Positions 33,321 to 45,003 are shown, counted from the first letter of the stretch. The stretch: DNA of 64,000 nucleotides from Alopecurus myosuroides (GCA_028641055.1 CM054062.1:20083639-20147638); one strand, 5' to 3'. Numbers and translations: made by a program. The notes: generated from the letters alone by a model not told the origin.

Positions 33321-33840
33321 TGGCGTGGGAATGACTCCCAGGCCTATCGGATGAGCCTACCCGGTAATGTGGGGACACTCAACATGTCCCCTACTTGAGC
33401 CTACCGGCTGCCACGCTACGGGAAGCCCACTCAAAGGCTCATCCAGGTCCAAGAAGCTATAGTCGATTTCTTGAAGCACAAGATAAGAACTCATGTTCGT
33501 AGTCTACTAGGACTCATATAAACCCCTCCTGGCTTCATATATAAAGGCAAGAGGGGGGAGAGAAAAGGGAGGAGAGGAAAAGATACAAGCCACAACTAGA
33601 CTAGACAATACACGGGAAACCCCGTACACACCAACACGACATCACCATTGTAACAACTCGACTATCTCGCCATAATACAGATAAGACAAACAGGAGTAAG
33701 GGTTTTACCTCTACGAGGGTCCCGAATCAGGGTAAATCTTGCCTCCTTGTTGGCCGTCGAAATCACCAGCGCGTTCATCGTTCCTCTACTCGAAACACTA
33801 CCGGATCACCCGAGGGATTTGTCGACACGACTCATCGACA
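33321..33840 (+). repeat. EL2 LTR copy 3, 520 bp
   Basis: Starts TGGCGTGGGA after a PPT-like ACTCGGAGGCTAC (33308-33320) and ends TCATCGACA. TATATAAAGG box near 33538. Confidence 0.88.
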
Positions 33841-34099
33841 CCACGACTAGACGTAATCCTAAACTAGACAATACACGGGATACCCCGTACACACCACCAT
33901 GGCATGCCATTGTAACAACTCGATTGTCTCGTCATCATATAGATTAGACAAACAAGAGTCAGTGTTTTACCTCTACGAGGGCCCCGAACCTGGGTAAACC
34001 TTGCCTCCTTGTTAGCCGTCGAGACTACCAGCGTGTACAACGTTTCTCTACTCGAAACCTTACCGGATAACCCGAGATATTTGTTGATACGACTCATCG
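33841..34099 (+). repeat. EL2 LTR fragment directly abutting copy 3
   Basis: Repeats the last half of the LTR from CCACGACTAGACG to GACTCATCGA with no spacer after copy 3. It lacks the first half. It may be the remainder of an older EL2 LTR into which the array inserted, or a template-switch product. Confidence 0.75.
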
Positions 34100-34132
34100 A
34101 GCTAAAAAATTATAAACAACCGACAATAAGTA

Positions 34133-34331
34133 CTCCCCACCGTCCCAGCTTATAGGCCACCTCATGTCCCTGGGTCATTAGTTTGACCAATATAATATAA
34201 AATTTATATCATTAGAAATTTTAAAATCCGAAGTTTCGAATGCTATAATTTTTGTAATATAGATCGTATTAGGTTGGCCAAAGTAATGACATAGAGACAT
34301 GCATAAGGATTACAAATTGGGACGGAGGGAG
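34133..34331. mobile_element. Stowaway MITE (Tc1/Mariner type), 199 bp
   Basis: Ends are CTCCCCACCGTCCCA and TGGGACGGAGGGAG, an imperfect inverted repeat of the grass Stowaway type, flanked by TA on both sides (34131-34132, 34332-34333). No coding capacity. Confidence 0.85.
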
Positions 34332-34530
34332 TAAAAAAAAATTGGCGTAACTAATTACATTTCTGGGCAATCGAGCAGCCGAGGAAGCACTGAACTGCTG
34401 ACACAACTCTTCGCTGTAAAGCCAAAATAAAATTGTCGGCACAAGTGCATCCGGCAGAGCAGAGTAACTTTACCGGCAGGCTTATAGCGGGCGAGCAACC
34501 GTCGGAAAAAACGGTAGTTTCATTGTTGTG

Positions 34531-35458
34531 TTTTTTTGAACAAAGGTTGGGGCCGAGACCCCGATTGCTGCAGGTTCATTAACACGTGTACAATTTGCGC
34601 AAAGGCCCTTCTCAACTCTTGCTCTAAAGACCTAAAATTCGAAGGAAGGGCCTGCAAGATTACATAGAACACCCTAAGACAAAAAGAAGAAAAGCGATCA
34701 GGTCCTCGGGTGCCTCCGCCACAGAGCGCCGGCGATCTCCAGGCGAGAAACTCGCCGAAATCAGAGCACCTTGCATCACTCGATCTCTCCCTTCCGGCGT
34801 AGCACCCTTGGCGCCGGCAAACACACAGCCGCCGGGGACAAACCACTTGGCGGCCGCGCGCAGTCGAGCTCCGACGATGGATGCAGAAGACTGCCTCCAA
34901 CAAGGAGGAAGAAGAACGGCCACCTTCTTGGCCTTGGTTGGCGACGGTGATGTTCACCCCCGCTTGATCTGCTTCAGGACGCAGCAAGAGCCATCCAGTC
35001 AATCGCGAAGAAGCCTCGCAACCAGCCCTCCTCCCCTCATCTCCACGATGAAGCAGAGGAAGATGGAGACTCTCTTTCTTCGGATCATCCGAACAACAGG
35101 TAAGGCAAACGATGGATTTATTGAACCGGCCTTGAATCTCTTCACCTGCAGGCGAACTCCACCACGGATACGACCTGCACCAGAGAGGAGAACTGGTCCT
35201 CGCGTCGCTACGAGGCACGAGGGACCAGCCGGAGAGGGAGAAGAAAGCCATGACGGCGACTACAAGCACTCTGGCTAAACCTAACCTAGATCTACTTCTG
35301 TACAAGGTGAGCCGGCCCTCTAGCTCATCACCACACCAACCAGCCCGAGGGCTAGCGGCGGGGATGGCCGGAAACGCGCGGCGGCGTCGGTTGACCCTCA
35401 ACGGAACTGTTGCAGAGGAGGAGGAAAGAGGGGGGGAAATCTACAAAAAGGGAGTCTC
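34531..35458 (-). mobile_element. Short non-LTR retrotransposon insertion, 928 bp
   Basis: GTTTCATTGYTGTG occurs at 34517-34530 and 35459-35472 (14 bp, one mismatch), as expected for a target-primed insertion. Immediately inside the left copy is T7 (34531-34537), an oligo-A tail on the minus strand, preceded there by a GGGGTCTCGGCCCC stem-loop. The element is GC-rich. A 293-codon minus-strand frame (34520-35401) overruns the target duplication and looks accidental. I find no RT; it may be a deleted LINE or a SINE-like dependent element. Confidence 0.7.
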
Positions 35459-35472
35459 GTTTCATTGCTGTG

Positions 35473-36517
35473 TAGAGTGACCCTTTCCTACTGAAAATAT
35501 GCCCCGCCAGCTGCTCCATGGTGTAGTGGTTGCCTTCTTTTTTTTCTTTCTCTTTGACGTCAGGCAGTCGACAAGCACAGTGATTTTTTTTTTGGGAAAC
35601 GACATTTATGATAGTGTAGCTCGTCTTTGAAGAATTTTTTTTATCCGGACGTTGCCAATGATGATTGTTGCGCGCCTGCAAGTCACCGCTTGCATTGGCG
35701 GGACTATATTCTTCGTCTTGGCCGTGTGTATTTAATGTCTCAACTATATCTAAACATTGCCGTTTTGCGGGGGATATTAATGTATTATTTTTATATAAAA
35801 ATTAGGAATATACTTATACGTGTAAATTTTCTGTCTTTTCAAACGTGACTCGTCCCCACCTATATCTATTTACTTAAAGACCAAAAATTATCAATGTTTT
35901 GGTCACCGGATTTTTGAGAAGCATACATAAACCCAATACTACAAATGTGCGATTTTTACAAGAAAGATTGAGAAACAAAACAAGGGTTCATCTTTCATGT
36001 TTTTTAACCTGGCCGTGCTAAGGCCCGCAAACAAATTAAGAAAACAGGGCGAGCGTAAACATCCATGCAACGTTTATTGGTTTATTGTTTCGAATAGGGC
36101 ATTGCCTTTCCATTCGAGATCAGGGAAATAGTCTGACAAAATAACGTATGGAGAAAATAATTGATTTTGGGCCATTTAAGATGCCGCTTTAATCTTGTAC
36201 CATTCGAGGACATCCGACACAGAGAAACACCACCTTTTCTCTTCTGCTAAATATCACCACCAAAAAGATCAATTTTTATGCATGTACTTCTATAGTTGAC
36301 ATGTGTCCTCTGATAATTTTATCTGTACCTGACATGTGATCGAGCTGTTTGCTAATAAGTACTGGTCGACTCGTGTTGGGTGCATTTGGTAAGCTTGATC
36401 TAAATGCGACTGTTCGGTGCGCCCTGAGTTGGTTGAGCATGGTTGCCGTTATATGACAACTGTAGTACAACATAGATTAATGAAGTCCCGAGTGCTTTTT
36501 TTCAATAGATATCTTGA
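35473..36517. other. Unassigned spacer
   Basis: I see no gene or element I can support. Short T-runs near 35530 and 35585 may be old tails of retroposed DNA. Confidence 0.4.
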
Positions 36518-36897
36518 TTTTTTTTTCGAAATGGGGGTAAGACCCCAGCTTCTGCATGATGCACACTACTTTTTATTACCACAATCTAAGCATTATCGAT
36601 TCATTACAATCAGATAAAACATAAAGCGGAGACTTCAATCAGCCAACGAAACAAAAGCAGCCAACTCGAACTACGCATCTCGTAATTGACTAAAGTGCTG
36701 CCACGAAACCTGGCTGAAAAACTCCTGAGCGACCATCAGCAGCCGCAAACATCCGGTAACCATAAGATCTCGCTGGTCCACCGGCAGCAAAACCGGACAT
36801 TGCTTGATCCAATGAAGCGTCATAGAAAATAACCTGCAACACATGAACATTGGAAGAATGATTAAATACCCATATTATTCCGACAGTTCCAAATTGA

Positions 36898-37584
36898 TCA
36901 ACACAAAGCTGAAACCCCAATTCGGATTCTAGATTTTGTCTTTTTATCAACATCATTGCCAAACATATTTGCAATATTAGGTGGTGTGATATTATAAGTG
37001 AAAAAAACAACTCTCCAAACAAGCTTAGCAAAAGAGCAAGAAATAAATAAATGTTTGATAGTCTCCTCTGAGTCACAAAAAGAACACTTAGTACACCCTC
37101 GCCAATTTCTCCTAACTAAATTATCTTTAGTGAGCAAGACTTTATTATTAAGGAAACACATAAAAACTTTGATTTTAAGAGGAATCTTCAGCTTGCAAAG
37201 ATATTTGCGTAGATATCTAGTATGGCCATTCATTAAATCCTCATATGTAGACTTAACCATGAACATACCATTATTAGTTAATCTCCAAACAAAAGAATCA
37301 CCATCCTCTGTTAAATTTACCTCCATCAGTCTTAGGCACAAATGAGACCATGCATCCCACAAAGGTCCTATAATGTTTCTCCTAAAGCTCAAATTAACCG
37401 GAGGAACATTAGACATAACATCTTGAACCAAAGCTTTCTTCAATCTATTAATGTTATAAAGTGATGGATAGTGGTTTTTAAGAGGTGTGCCACCTAGACA
37501 AATATCTTTCCAAAAGCTAATATCAGCTCCATTCCCAAGTTTAAAAGACCCTTTACTTAAGAAGTCATGTTTAACCCGCATCAA
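36898..37584 (-). pseudogene. LINE ORF2 C-terminus: zinc-binding (zf-RVT) domain
   Basis: The frame reads GSFKLGNGADISFWKDICLG, then a Trp-containing helical stretch and the Cys/His module CTKCSFCDSEETIKHLFISC followed by SFAKLVWR, typical of the zf-RVT domain at the end of plant LINE ORF2. The zinc ligands CxxC...H...C are intact. The upstream RT part is connected through degraded sequence at 37585-37814 with stops, so the gene is dead. Confidence 0.82.
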
Positions 37585-37814
37585 CCCTTTCCAAAAAGGA
37601 GAATTCGTTGGGTTAGAATCAGTTGAAGCTAAAGTCGAGTTTTTCAGGTATTTTTTTTAAAAAAACTTTTGCCACACACCCTCTTTGTTTAACAATTTAA
37701 ACAACCATTTGCAAAGAAGGCATTTATTCTTTAGCTCAAGAACTACATAATATTCTATTTGGTCAACCTATACTTTCGTTTGTTCTCATCACTTTGCCAG
37801 AAAAAACGAGATCT

Positions 37815-38115
37815 TTAGAAGTCTAATATCTTTCTAACCCCAATAGGTATTTCAAGAAAAGACAACATAAACATAGGAAGACTCGTCAACAATGAATTAA
37901 CAAGAACAAGACGATCCCCATAAGATAATAACTTGCCTTGCCAGCAACTCAACTTCCTTTCTAAGTGAGTCTCAACTGGATACCATTCAGCATTACAGAG
38001 AGTTCTATGATGAATTGGAATCTCAAGACACTTAAAAGGAAATGAACCACCCTCACAACCAACAATGTATTTGTATTGGTCTTCATTATATTTAACTTTT
38101 CCAAAAAAAAAAGAT
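37815..38115 (-). pseudogene. LINE reverse transcriptase C-terminal fragment
   Basis: Residues read FPFKCLEIPIHHRTL, a KLSCWQGKLLSYGDRLVLVN run and SLPMFMLSFLEIPIG, the conserved tail of plant LINE RTs just before the zf-RVT domain. It ends at a stop near 37817. The catalytic YxDD core is absent because of 5' truncation. The frame extends to 38198, but beyond about 38115 LINE-like sequence fades. Confidence 0.75.
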
Positions 38116-38274
38116 CTCTCCTCTTCACTCGCCCTTTCGTCATCGCCCTCATGATAGCCAATGGTCAAGCGAGCGTCTCCCAGACCTCGTGCCTTCATTT
38201 ACATAATACTTCCCATGTTTGAAATTAATCTAGAACGTAGGCGTAGAATTAGGTTGAAATTAGTCTACATTATA

Positions 38275-38386
38275 CTACTTCCGTCCCAAAAATAAATATC
38301 ATTGAGATAGATGTATCTAGATGTATCAAATCTACATACATTCATTTCAATCCATTTCAACGATAATTATTTTGAGACGGAGGGAG
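38275..38386. mobile_element. Stowaway MITE, 112 bp
   Basis: Ends CTACTTCCGTCCCAAAA and TTTTGAGACGGAGGGAG, flanked by TA (38273-38274, 38387-38388). Size and ends match the short Stowaway class of Triticeae. Confidence 0.85.
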
Positions 38387-38388
38387 TA

Positions 38389-39464
38389 CGTATTAAGGCT
38401 TGTGCAAATGCAAATATCTTAGCACGATTTTATAGGCAATTCGTTCATGTGGCATAGTATTTAATGAAGTGAGTACGAGGTTGCAGCTTATCTAACATAC
38501 AACTTTTGTATGAGGCCATAAGCAAAAAATAGTTGCTAGTCCAATCATATTCATGCATGAGCCACAAAAATCATTAAATTTAGATACAACATACATCAAT
38601 GCAACTTTCTTAGCATGGTTTCATATGCATTTTTCTGATGTGGTATGATAATTAATGAGGAATGGGAGGATGTTTAGCTAAGATACGAATATGTCAATGC
38701 AAGTCTCTTAGCGTGGTTTCATTGTCATTTTGTTTATGTGGCATTGTAGTTAATGATGAGAGTGTAAGGTTGCATCTTTGCTAACATGCAACAATTGCAT
38801 GTGGCCATAAGCAAAATAAAAGAGGTGCAAGCCCAATCACATGTACCCAAAATACTAAATTTAGATACAACCCACAATATAGTGCATTAGACCAGTTGTT
38901 TCTTAAGTTTTTATTACTCATGATAACATGTTAAGAGACACGCACATGCCTACAACCCTTACACGTTCCCATATACAAAAATTGATTCTAACCCATTCAT
39001 ATATGTGCATGAGAACCAAATCATTTAATTTAGATACAAATCAGAGACGATGCATTGGATTACTTGTATCTTTTAATGCTCCTACGCTAACACGTTAAGA
39101 TTCGATGCATTGGCACAAAGACTTCACACAGTGGGAGTAACATATAGTATCATCACTGCCATGAAAGTAAAAAATATGATGTTGCGGCTAATTAATAAGG
39201 AGAGAGACAAATAGAGTAATAACTTAGATAGTTACCATCACATAGCGGTTTTCAAGAAAATGAGTCCACAAGCTAATAAATGAGACTACCTATGTTACTA
39301 TCTTGATGTTATTATGCCCTATGGAAGTAGTAACATACTAGTCTAACTTACTCCCTATTGTAACCAGTCTAAGGCGTTCCGCAATGCTTCAGGGTGGACC
39401 ATTTCTTAAATTGCCAGGTCAATCTTTTGCTTAGGTGGATGCCTCATTAATTAAGAAAGAGAGA
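38389..39464. repeat. Diverged AT-rich repeats, MITE-like, unassigned
   Basis: A block beginning TTAGCACGATTTTATAGGCA (near 38420) recurs in diverged form near 38609 and 38709, with shared GTGGCAT...TTAATGA and GTGGCCATAAGCAAAA parts. Further right, CAGTGGGAGTAACATA (39129) and TAGTAACATACTAGTCTAAC (about 39329) resemble inverted ends of a grass MITE. No gene seen. Confidence 0.4.
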
Positions 39465-39995
39465 AGTATCCGGCATTGGCCGAAGGCCATATTATCAGGG
39501 TGGCCCACAGGCAATGGAACGGAGTCTATTGGGCGACACAGTAAGCTGACGCGCAGGAAGCCGGATTCTAGAAGAACCCAGACCACGGCCCAATCATGGT
39601 CCGGCTTGGAGAAGAAGTCGGATGCCTTACTTTCCAAGTTAGATACTTTCCGTAGTCTTCTAGGTTTCCTTCCTGTAAACCCTGGTCTGGCTATCTATAT
39701 AAAGCCATACGGGAGCGAAAGAGAAGACAACAGATCACAAGTTAGCTAGAAGCCAACTCGTCGGGAAGCTCATCCTCGCCGAGTTAGAGAAACCATACTC
39801 ACAATTGTATTATGTATACTTCACGCTTCAGGCCTGATTTTAGTGAGATTGCAGGAGTAGGAAGGCCGCATTAGTTGCGACTTACCGAACCTGGGTAAAC
39901 CGTGTTCTCGTTTCTAGTTTTTCCACGTCCCCCTGCGGTTCTACCAGTAGGCTTATGGCACCCCCATCCATGATTCTAACTACGAAGTCTCGACA
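39465..39995 (+). repeat. Tat2 5' LTR, 531 bp
   Basis: Reads AGTATCCGGCATTGG where the 3' LTR has TGTATCCGG, so the first base is mutated. Ends TCTCGACA. TATA-like CTATATAAAGC near 39694. Confidence 0.85.
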
Positions 39996-39996
39996 G

Positions 39997-40013
39997 TTGG
40001 CGCCCACCGTTGG
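39997..40013 (+). other. Tat2 primer-binding site
   Basis: TTGGCGCCCACCGTTGG, one base after the LTR end. Confidence 0.75.
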
Positions 40014-40158
40014 ACAATTCCATACTTAAACTTATTAGTTGATCAGAAGTTCCCGGGTGGAGCAGAGGAAGTCTTGCAAAGGCAGATAAAACGCCGATGA
40101 ATGATACACGTTAATTAACGGTTGCCTGTATAAACGCAGCATTGTCGTAATTTTTCAG

Positions 40159-41305
40159 CGATGTATTTCGCCAGAAGAAGGACGACAAATTCTGCAAGAA
40201 ATTCATGCCGGAGATTGCGGACATCATGCTCAGTCAAAACACGTAGTTAAGAAAGTATTTCGTGCAGAGTTTTTCTGAATTACAACCAAGACTGATGAAG
40301 AGCACATAGTAAATACATGTGCCGGATGTCAGTATTACGCCAAGCAGATAAATATGTCGGATCAAGCACTCAAAACTATCCCGATAACATGGTCATTCGC
40401 GGTCTGGGGGCTAGATATGATGGGGCCATTCAAAACTGCAAGAGACGGACTCACGCATCTAGTCGTTGCGGTAGATAAGTATACCAAGTGGGTGAAAGCT
40501 AAACCCATCAAAAAAAAATTGACGGTGTGACTGCCAGAAATTTTTTCATTGATATAGTAATGCGATATGGCATCCCACATATTACAATAACGGATAACGG
40601 GACAAAATTTTCAATTAGAGAGTTGGCAAAGTGTTGCCGACAAACGGAAATTCGCCTAGATCTTGCATCTGTTGCGCACCCACAATCCAACGGTCAGGTT
40701 CAACGAATGAATAGTTCAATCTTACAAGGAATACACCCAAGACTCAAAACTCCTCTTCACAGAGCAGCTGGAGCATGGGTAGAAGAATTAACTTCCGTGC
40801 TTTGGATTATTCGAGCGACGCCAAATAGATCAACAGGGCAAACACCTTTTTTCTTGGTCTATGACGCAGAAATAGTGCTTCCTACGGACATGATCCATGA
40901 TAGCCCAAGAGTGCAGACATACGATGACTCGGATGCCAAAAGTGCGCGTTAGGATGCCGTTGATCTTTTAGAAGAACGAGAACTTGTGTTGCAAAGATCC
41001 TCCATTTATCAGCAGGGTTTACGGCGATATCATAGCCGAAAAATCAAGCACCGATCTTTTAAAGAAGGTGATTTGGTGCTAAGAGTGGTATAGGATAGAA
41101 AGCACAAACTAGCCCCAATATGGGAAGGACCATTTGTCATGAGAAATGTTATGAAAATGGGTCATATTACCTTTTAGATATTCGGGATACAGAAGATGAC
41201 CCAAAAACTCGAATCGAAGAGGAAAAGGAACATAGATGTAGAAGTCGGAGAGCCAAACAAGCCCTGTTGCATCCAACAGTTACGTCCCTTCTATACTTAG
41301 TTTAA
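40159..41305 (+). pseudogene. pol: Tat2 integrase remnant
   Basis: The frame starts near CISPEEGRQILQEIHAGDCG and holds the HHCC finger (ending CAGCQYYAKQ), then WGLDMMGPF with the first catalytic Asp and ITDNGTKF with the second. The third catalytic residue is lost: NGQVQRMNS has Gln where relatives have Glu. Damage includes a TGA after RAEFF (a Trp position in Tat1), an indel in the A-run near 40510, TAG at the end of the open stretch 40527-40952, and TAG near 41092. The C-terminal YHSRKIK...WEGPFV part is still readable. Confidence 0.85.
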
Positions 41306-41893
41306 TTCTATTTAAACAATTATTGAGATCATGAAATAAAGTTGTTGGAAATGCATGCTTTAGGTTTTCTGTATTTTATTGTCTAAAGCATGTGTCCGTC
41401 TTTTCTATTTCTCAATGATCTTTTAATTTGCTTCAATGGTAACCCGAATTGTGCCTGCGTGCTCGGAGTTATAAAACTGAATGCTTTTGGCCTAAGTAGG
41501 CTACAGAACACCAGATTGTGCATGTGTGCCTGAGATTCATATTTTCAAACTCCCTGTTATTACTAAGTATTGTCTGATTGTTTGTATTGTTGGGTCACTT
41601 GATCTAGTAAGTAAAGCGCCAAAGTATAATACATGATTCCGAGTTTTGAATGATTGGTTATTCCACCCGGTCACTTGGCGTGAAGATTGCATACTTTTTG
41701 GACACGCTTAAACACTAAGGAAAGTCAAAACATACAATCCAGAGAACTTAGAAGAAAAGTAATCAAAATTATTAAAACTTGCAAAGTTAAAATTTTACTG
41801 CAAAGGATAGCATTGTTTATACAAAAGATAGAATGCATTACACATGATATTTACATCATAAGAATAGTAATGCACCCTAATGGCTTCGCAGGC
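41306..41893. other. Tat2 spacer between integrase and antisense gene
   Basis: AT-rich; no gene supported. The two genes converge here. Confidence 0.5.
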
Positions 41894-44800
41894 TTAGGCG
41901 GCGTCCATGAACTCGTCGTCGTCTTCCTCGTTGCTATCACTCAGGTTCTTCGGAGTTGACAAAATTTCTTCCTCTGGATAGAACGTCGAGGTATAGACCA
42001 TCCGGGCTATCTTGGAGGCATACCCCTTGATAGAATCGAATATTTCCTCCGTTTGTGTCTCCGTGTATCCTTGGGGAACACCGGTGGCGATGCGCCAAGT
42101 GGCGGTGGTGTAGTGCATATTCATTATCCCCAAGGCCATGCGCACACCACCGTGGGCGGCAGACCTGAGCCAGCTTTCATGTTGGTTGACAACCTCCACG
42201 AATGCTTCCGGGAGCATGCTAGCTTCCGAGAACTCGTCAACTTTATCCAGAATGCACTTACTGATAAGTAACATCCCGACATTCTTCAGTTCGGTGACGA
42301 AAGTATCGAAAGCCCGGATGCGGTTGATCCGAGTGATGAGAGGATTTCCCTCTGTTAATGAATTAGAAAGCCAGAAGGGAAAAATTGCATTATGCAAAGC
42401 AAGAATAAAACTTGGTAATCTAACCAATAATCTTGTCCATCTCGGCGCCTTCTTCAAGACGTTGATGTAGTGCAGTTTCGAGGTCTTGGATGGTCCTCCT
42501 ATCCTTCTCGGCTTGCAACGAAGCCCGAGACTCGGACAAGCCTAAAGCCAGCTGGCTTTCCTCCAAGTCTTTATGAAGCTCTATATTGATCTTGTTAAGC
42601 TCAGAATTTTCCTTGCGGAGGTTCTCGGCATTGCCGGCATCTTCAACAATCTGCTTGGCCTTGGCCAAAGAGGTTGAAAAGAAAAGATGACAAAAACGGT
42701 TTACACGAAAAGTACTTAAGGAAAATTTGCAAGCTCGGAATCAAAATACAAGTGTAAGATACTTAGCGGTACTGTCCTTTAGCTGGTTCTAAATCTCGAA
42801 AATTTCCGAGTCTTTTTTCATTCAGAATGCCAAGAAGGGATCTCACCTCCTCGTTCTTGATGATAAGTTTATCAAAAACTTCCAAGTTTATGGTTTTGGT
42901 AGTTTTTTGAAAGCATACAAGGCAAAATAATTGTTAAAAAACAATAAGCAAACTAATTTGAAAAGTATTAAAACAAAAAAAGTATGTTTTTGTCTTAATA
43001 CTTGGGGGGCTAGAGACATACCTAGCTAACCCTTGTCAGCCCGTGAAGCAACTCGATGAACTCCTTGGAGTACTCCAAGAATGAAATCCCAAATGGTGGA
43101 TTCTGTCTTGGATAACCTGCCGAGGCGAGAATACGTAATTATTCCGGACAATTAACCCGTCTTTTGGCCTGGGATGAAACAAGGGGGCTCGGGCGAAAAG
43201 AATTTTTGCCCACGCATTTATGTACCAGTTTTCATCAAAGCAAGCCTCTTGCTTTGCCTTAAACTTCGCGTCAAAGGTTGGGATTGGCTCGCCTTTGTGG
43301 GTAAGGGAAGGTCCGCCTTCTTCATTCTCCGCCATTTCCCGCGCGTTTGTAGCAGTCCCATCAGGCTGGCTGGACTAGCTCGGAACGGGGAAGACGGGCT
43401 CCTCTTGTGCGGCCGAGTTTTCTTCGCTTCCTACGACTGGAGTATCCGGAGCAGTAGCAGGGGAAGGCTGAGGTCCCCTAAGAGCAGCGACCTTGAGCTT
43501 CTTCCTGCCTTTTCCCTTCAAAGGAACGGGAGCAATGCTAAAAGGAAAGAAAAAAACGAGATCAAAAATCCGAGAAAAGAGGGGTTGAGAAAAGTATGCA
43601 AAAGAAAAATTCGAGTCTTACCTGGAAATGGCGACGGGAATTCCGTTAAGGTCGATCACTTCTTGACTCAAAGTGATCTTGTTGCTCTTCCTCCCTCCGG
43701 CTGCCAAAAAGCGGGCTTTCAGCTCCGCTACTTCAGCTCCAGTGACAAGCTGGTCTTCTGTGAGATCAGCAAGCTACAAACAAATAAACCCGGATAAGTA
43801 AAATCATCCGAGAAAGAAAACGTTCGAAAAAACTTCCCAAAAGACAGAAATTAAAAGCATACCTTGGGAGCGGGGTTGTCGGAGTTGAACATTGGTAGGC
43901 TCTCCTCGTATTGATCACGAGTGGATACCAAGTGGTTGACGCGCTTCTTGAACTCCTTCTTTGACAAAGAGGACTATGTCACCCTCATTGCGTCGTCTGG
44001 ACCCGAATACTCGCAGAGAAGCCAACCACCGTGGAATGCAAGAGGCTGAATCCTCCTTCCGAGCCAGCAAAGGACTAAGTCCATGACGGTCAGAGGAGGA
44101 AAGGAAACGACGAGTTTTGCTATCCGTTGTTTGATCCGCAGCAGGTCCGGAGGCAGAACCTGGACTATGTCCAATGCCCAGTTGTCTTTGGGAGTGGCGG
44201 CGGAGTTGGCAAAAGCCGGAATTCCCGTCTCCTTTCCAGGATAGGGAATGTCCGAGTGATAGAAAAACGAGCCTGTCCAGAATTTGACGGACTCAGAGGT
44301 TATAATTTTAGTAAACCATTCCTCCCTAAACCTACGGAGGTTGAAAGAGATGGTCCCACAAGTGGTAAGAATACCGCCGGTGGTATTGCGCTTTACATTA
44401 AAGCAGTATTGGAAAAAAATCTAATCGGGGTTCTATCCCTAGATAACCCTCGAAAAGAGCTTGGAACCCGACTATGTAGAGGATGGAGTTTGGTGGCAGA
44501 CTATGGGGTTGAACCCCGTAGTGGCAAAGAACCTGGAGAAAGAATGCGGCAGGCGGGAAACCCATACCTGGGATGATATGGGAGGCCAAGATGACCCCTT
44601 CTTCGTCTTTTGGAGAAGGCTCCGAGTCTTCTTCATCCAGGGAGTTGAGCAAAGCCAGTGCAACGTTGCACGGGCTCCAGTTTCCGGAGTCTCCCTCCTC
44701 TTTGTCTTTGCCTCCGGTGGCGGTGACAACCGCCACGGTTTCGCCACCGCGGGCGGAAGATTCTCCCTCCTCAGATTCGGGGACGGGAGGACGAGGAGGA

Positions 44801-45003
44801 GTAGCGGATAGCAGTGACATATTTCTGGCTGCAGAGATAGAATCCCCTCCCGTTGGTGCGCTCGCAGTGATCTCCGACGCGCCCGTAGAGGAGCTCGGAG
44901 GAACCAGGGGAGCAAAAGTTACGGAGGTGTCCATCGTGGGGTCGAGGTCGACGGTGATCTCGGGTGCGCGTGCGGCGCAACCGTGCGATGGAGCACCGGC
45001 CAT
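41894..45003 (-). pseudogene. Tat2 antisense accessory gene, Transposase_28-like, multi-exon
   Basis: ATG at 45003 starts MAGAPSHGCAARAPEITV, then a Ser/Pro/Glu-rich region and the Transposase_28-like run GFPPAAFFLQVLCHYGVQPH followed by SLPPNSILYIVGFQALFEGY. Later parts are a Glu/Leu-rich coiled coil (42668-42425) and a last exon (42352-41894) with a helical domain and acidic tail ending EEDDDEFMDAA. Good introns are 43862-43774, 43621-43538 and 42424-42353, all GT...AG on the minus strand. The N-terminal frame is broken near 44400, and middle exons are only partly readable. Sequence is well diverged from the Tat1 copy while domain order agrees. Confidence 0.72.

Larger units (their letters stand above)
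17975..33840 (+). mobile_element. EL2: tandem non-autonomous Tat-like element (LTR-int-LTR-int-LTR)
   Basis: Three related LTRs (17975-18150 truncated, 21930-22455, 33321-33840) alternate with two homologous internal regions. The internal regions share the same order of sequence blocks and three kinds of tandem array. They start with the Tat-type primer site TTGGCGCCGTCTGTGGGAA. No gag or pol is present, so this is a LARD-like non-autonomous element that would need an autonomous Tat partner. Tat1 cut the first LTR; EL3 (26143-32705) sits in the second internal region. A tandem array like this fits unequal recombination between copies. Confidence 0.85.
36518..38115 (-). mobile_element. 5'-truncated LINE (non-LTR retrotransposon)
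   Basis: Minus-strand RT C-terminus and zinc-binding domain are followed by a 3' untranslated region. It ends with GGGGTCTTACCCC, ATTTCG and A9 (36526-36518). The 5' part (endonuclease, most of RT) is missing, as is usual for LINEs. I could not find a target duplication, so the right boundary is approximate. Confidence 0.8.

Noticed and set aside
34520..35401. 293-codon minus-strand frame as a gene
   Set aside because: It runs through the oligo-A tail and into the target duplication of the 928-bp insertion, has no recognised domain and GC-rich shadow-like composition.
42138..42470. Plus-strand frames opposite the Tat2 antisense gene
   Set aside because: Complements of antisense exons; no domain.
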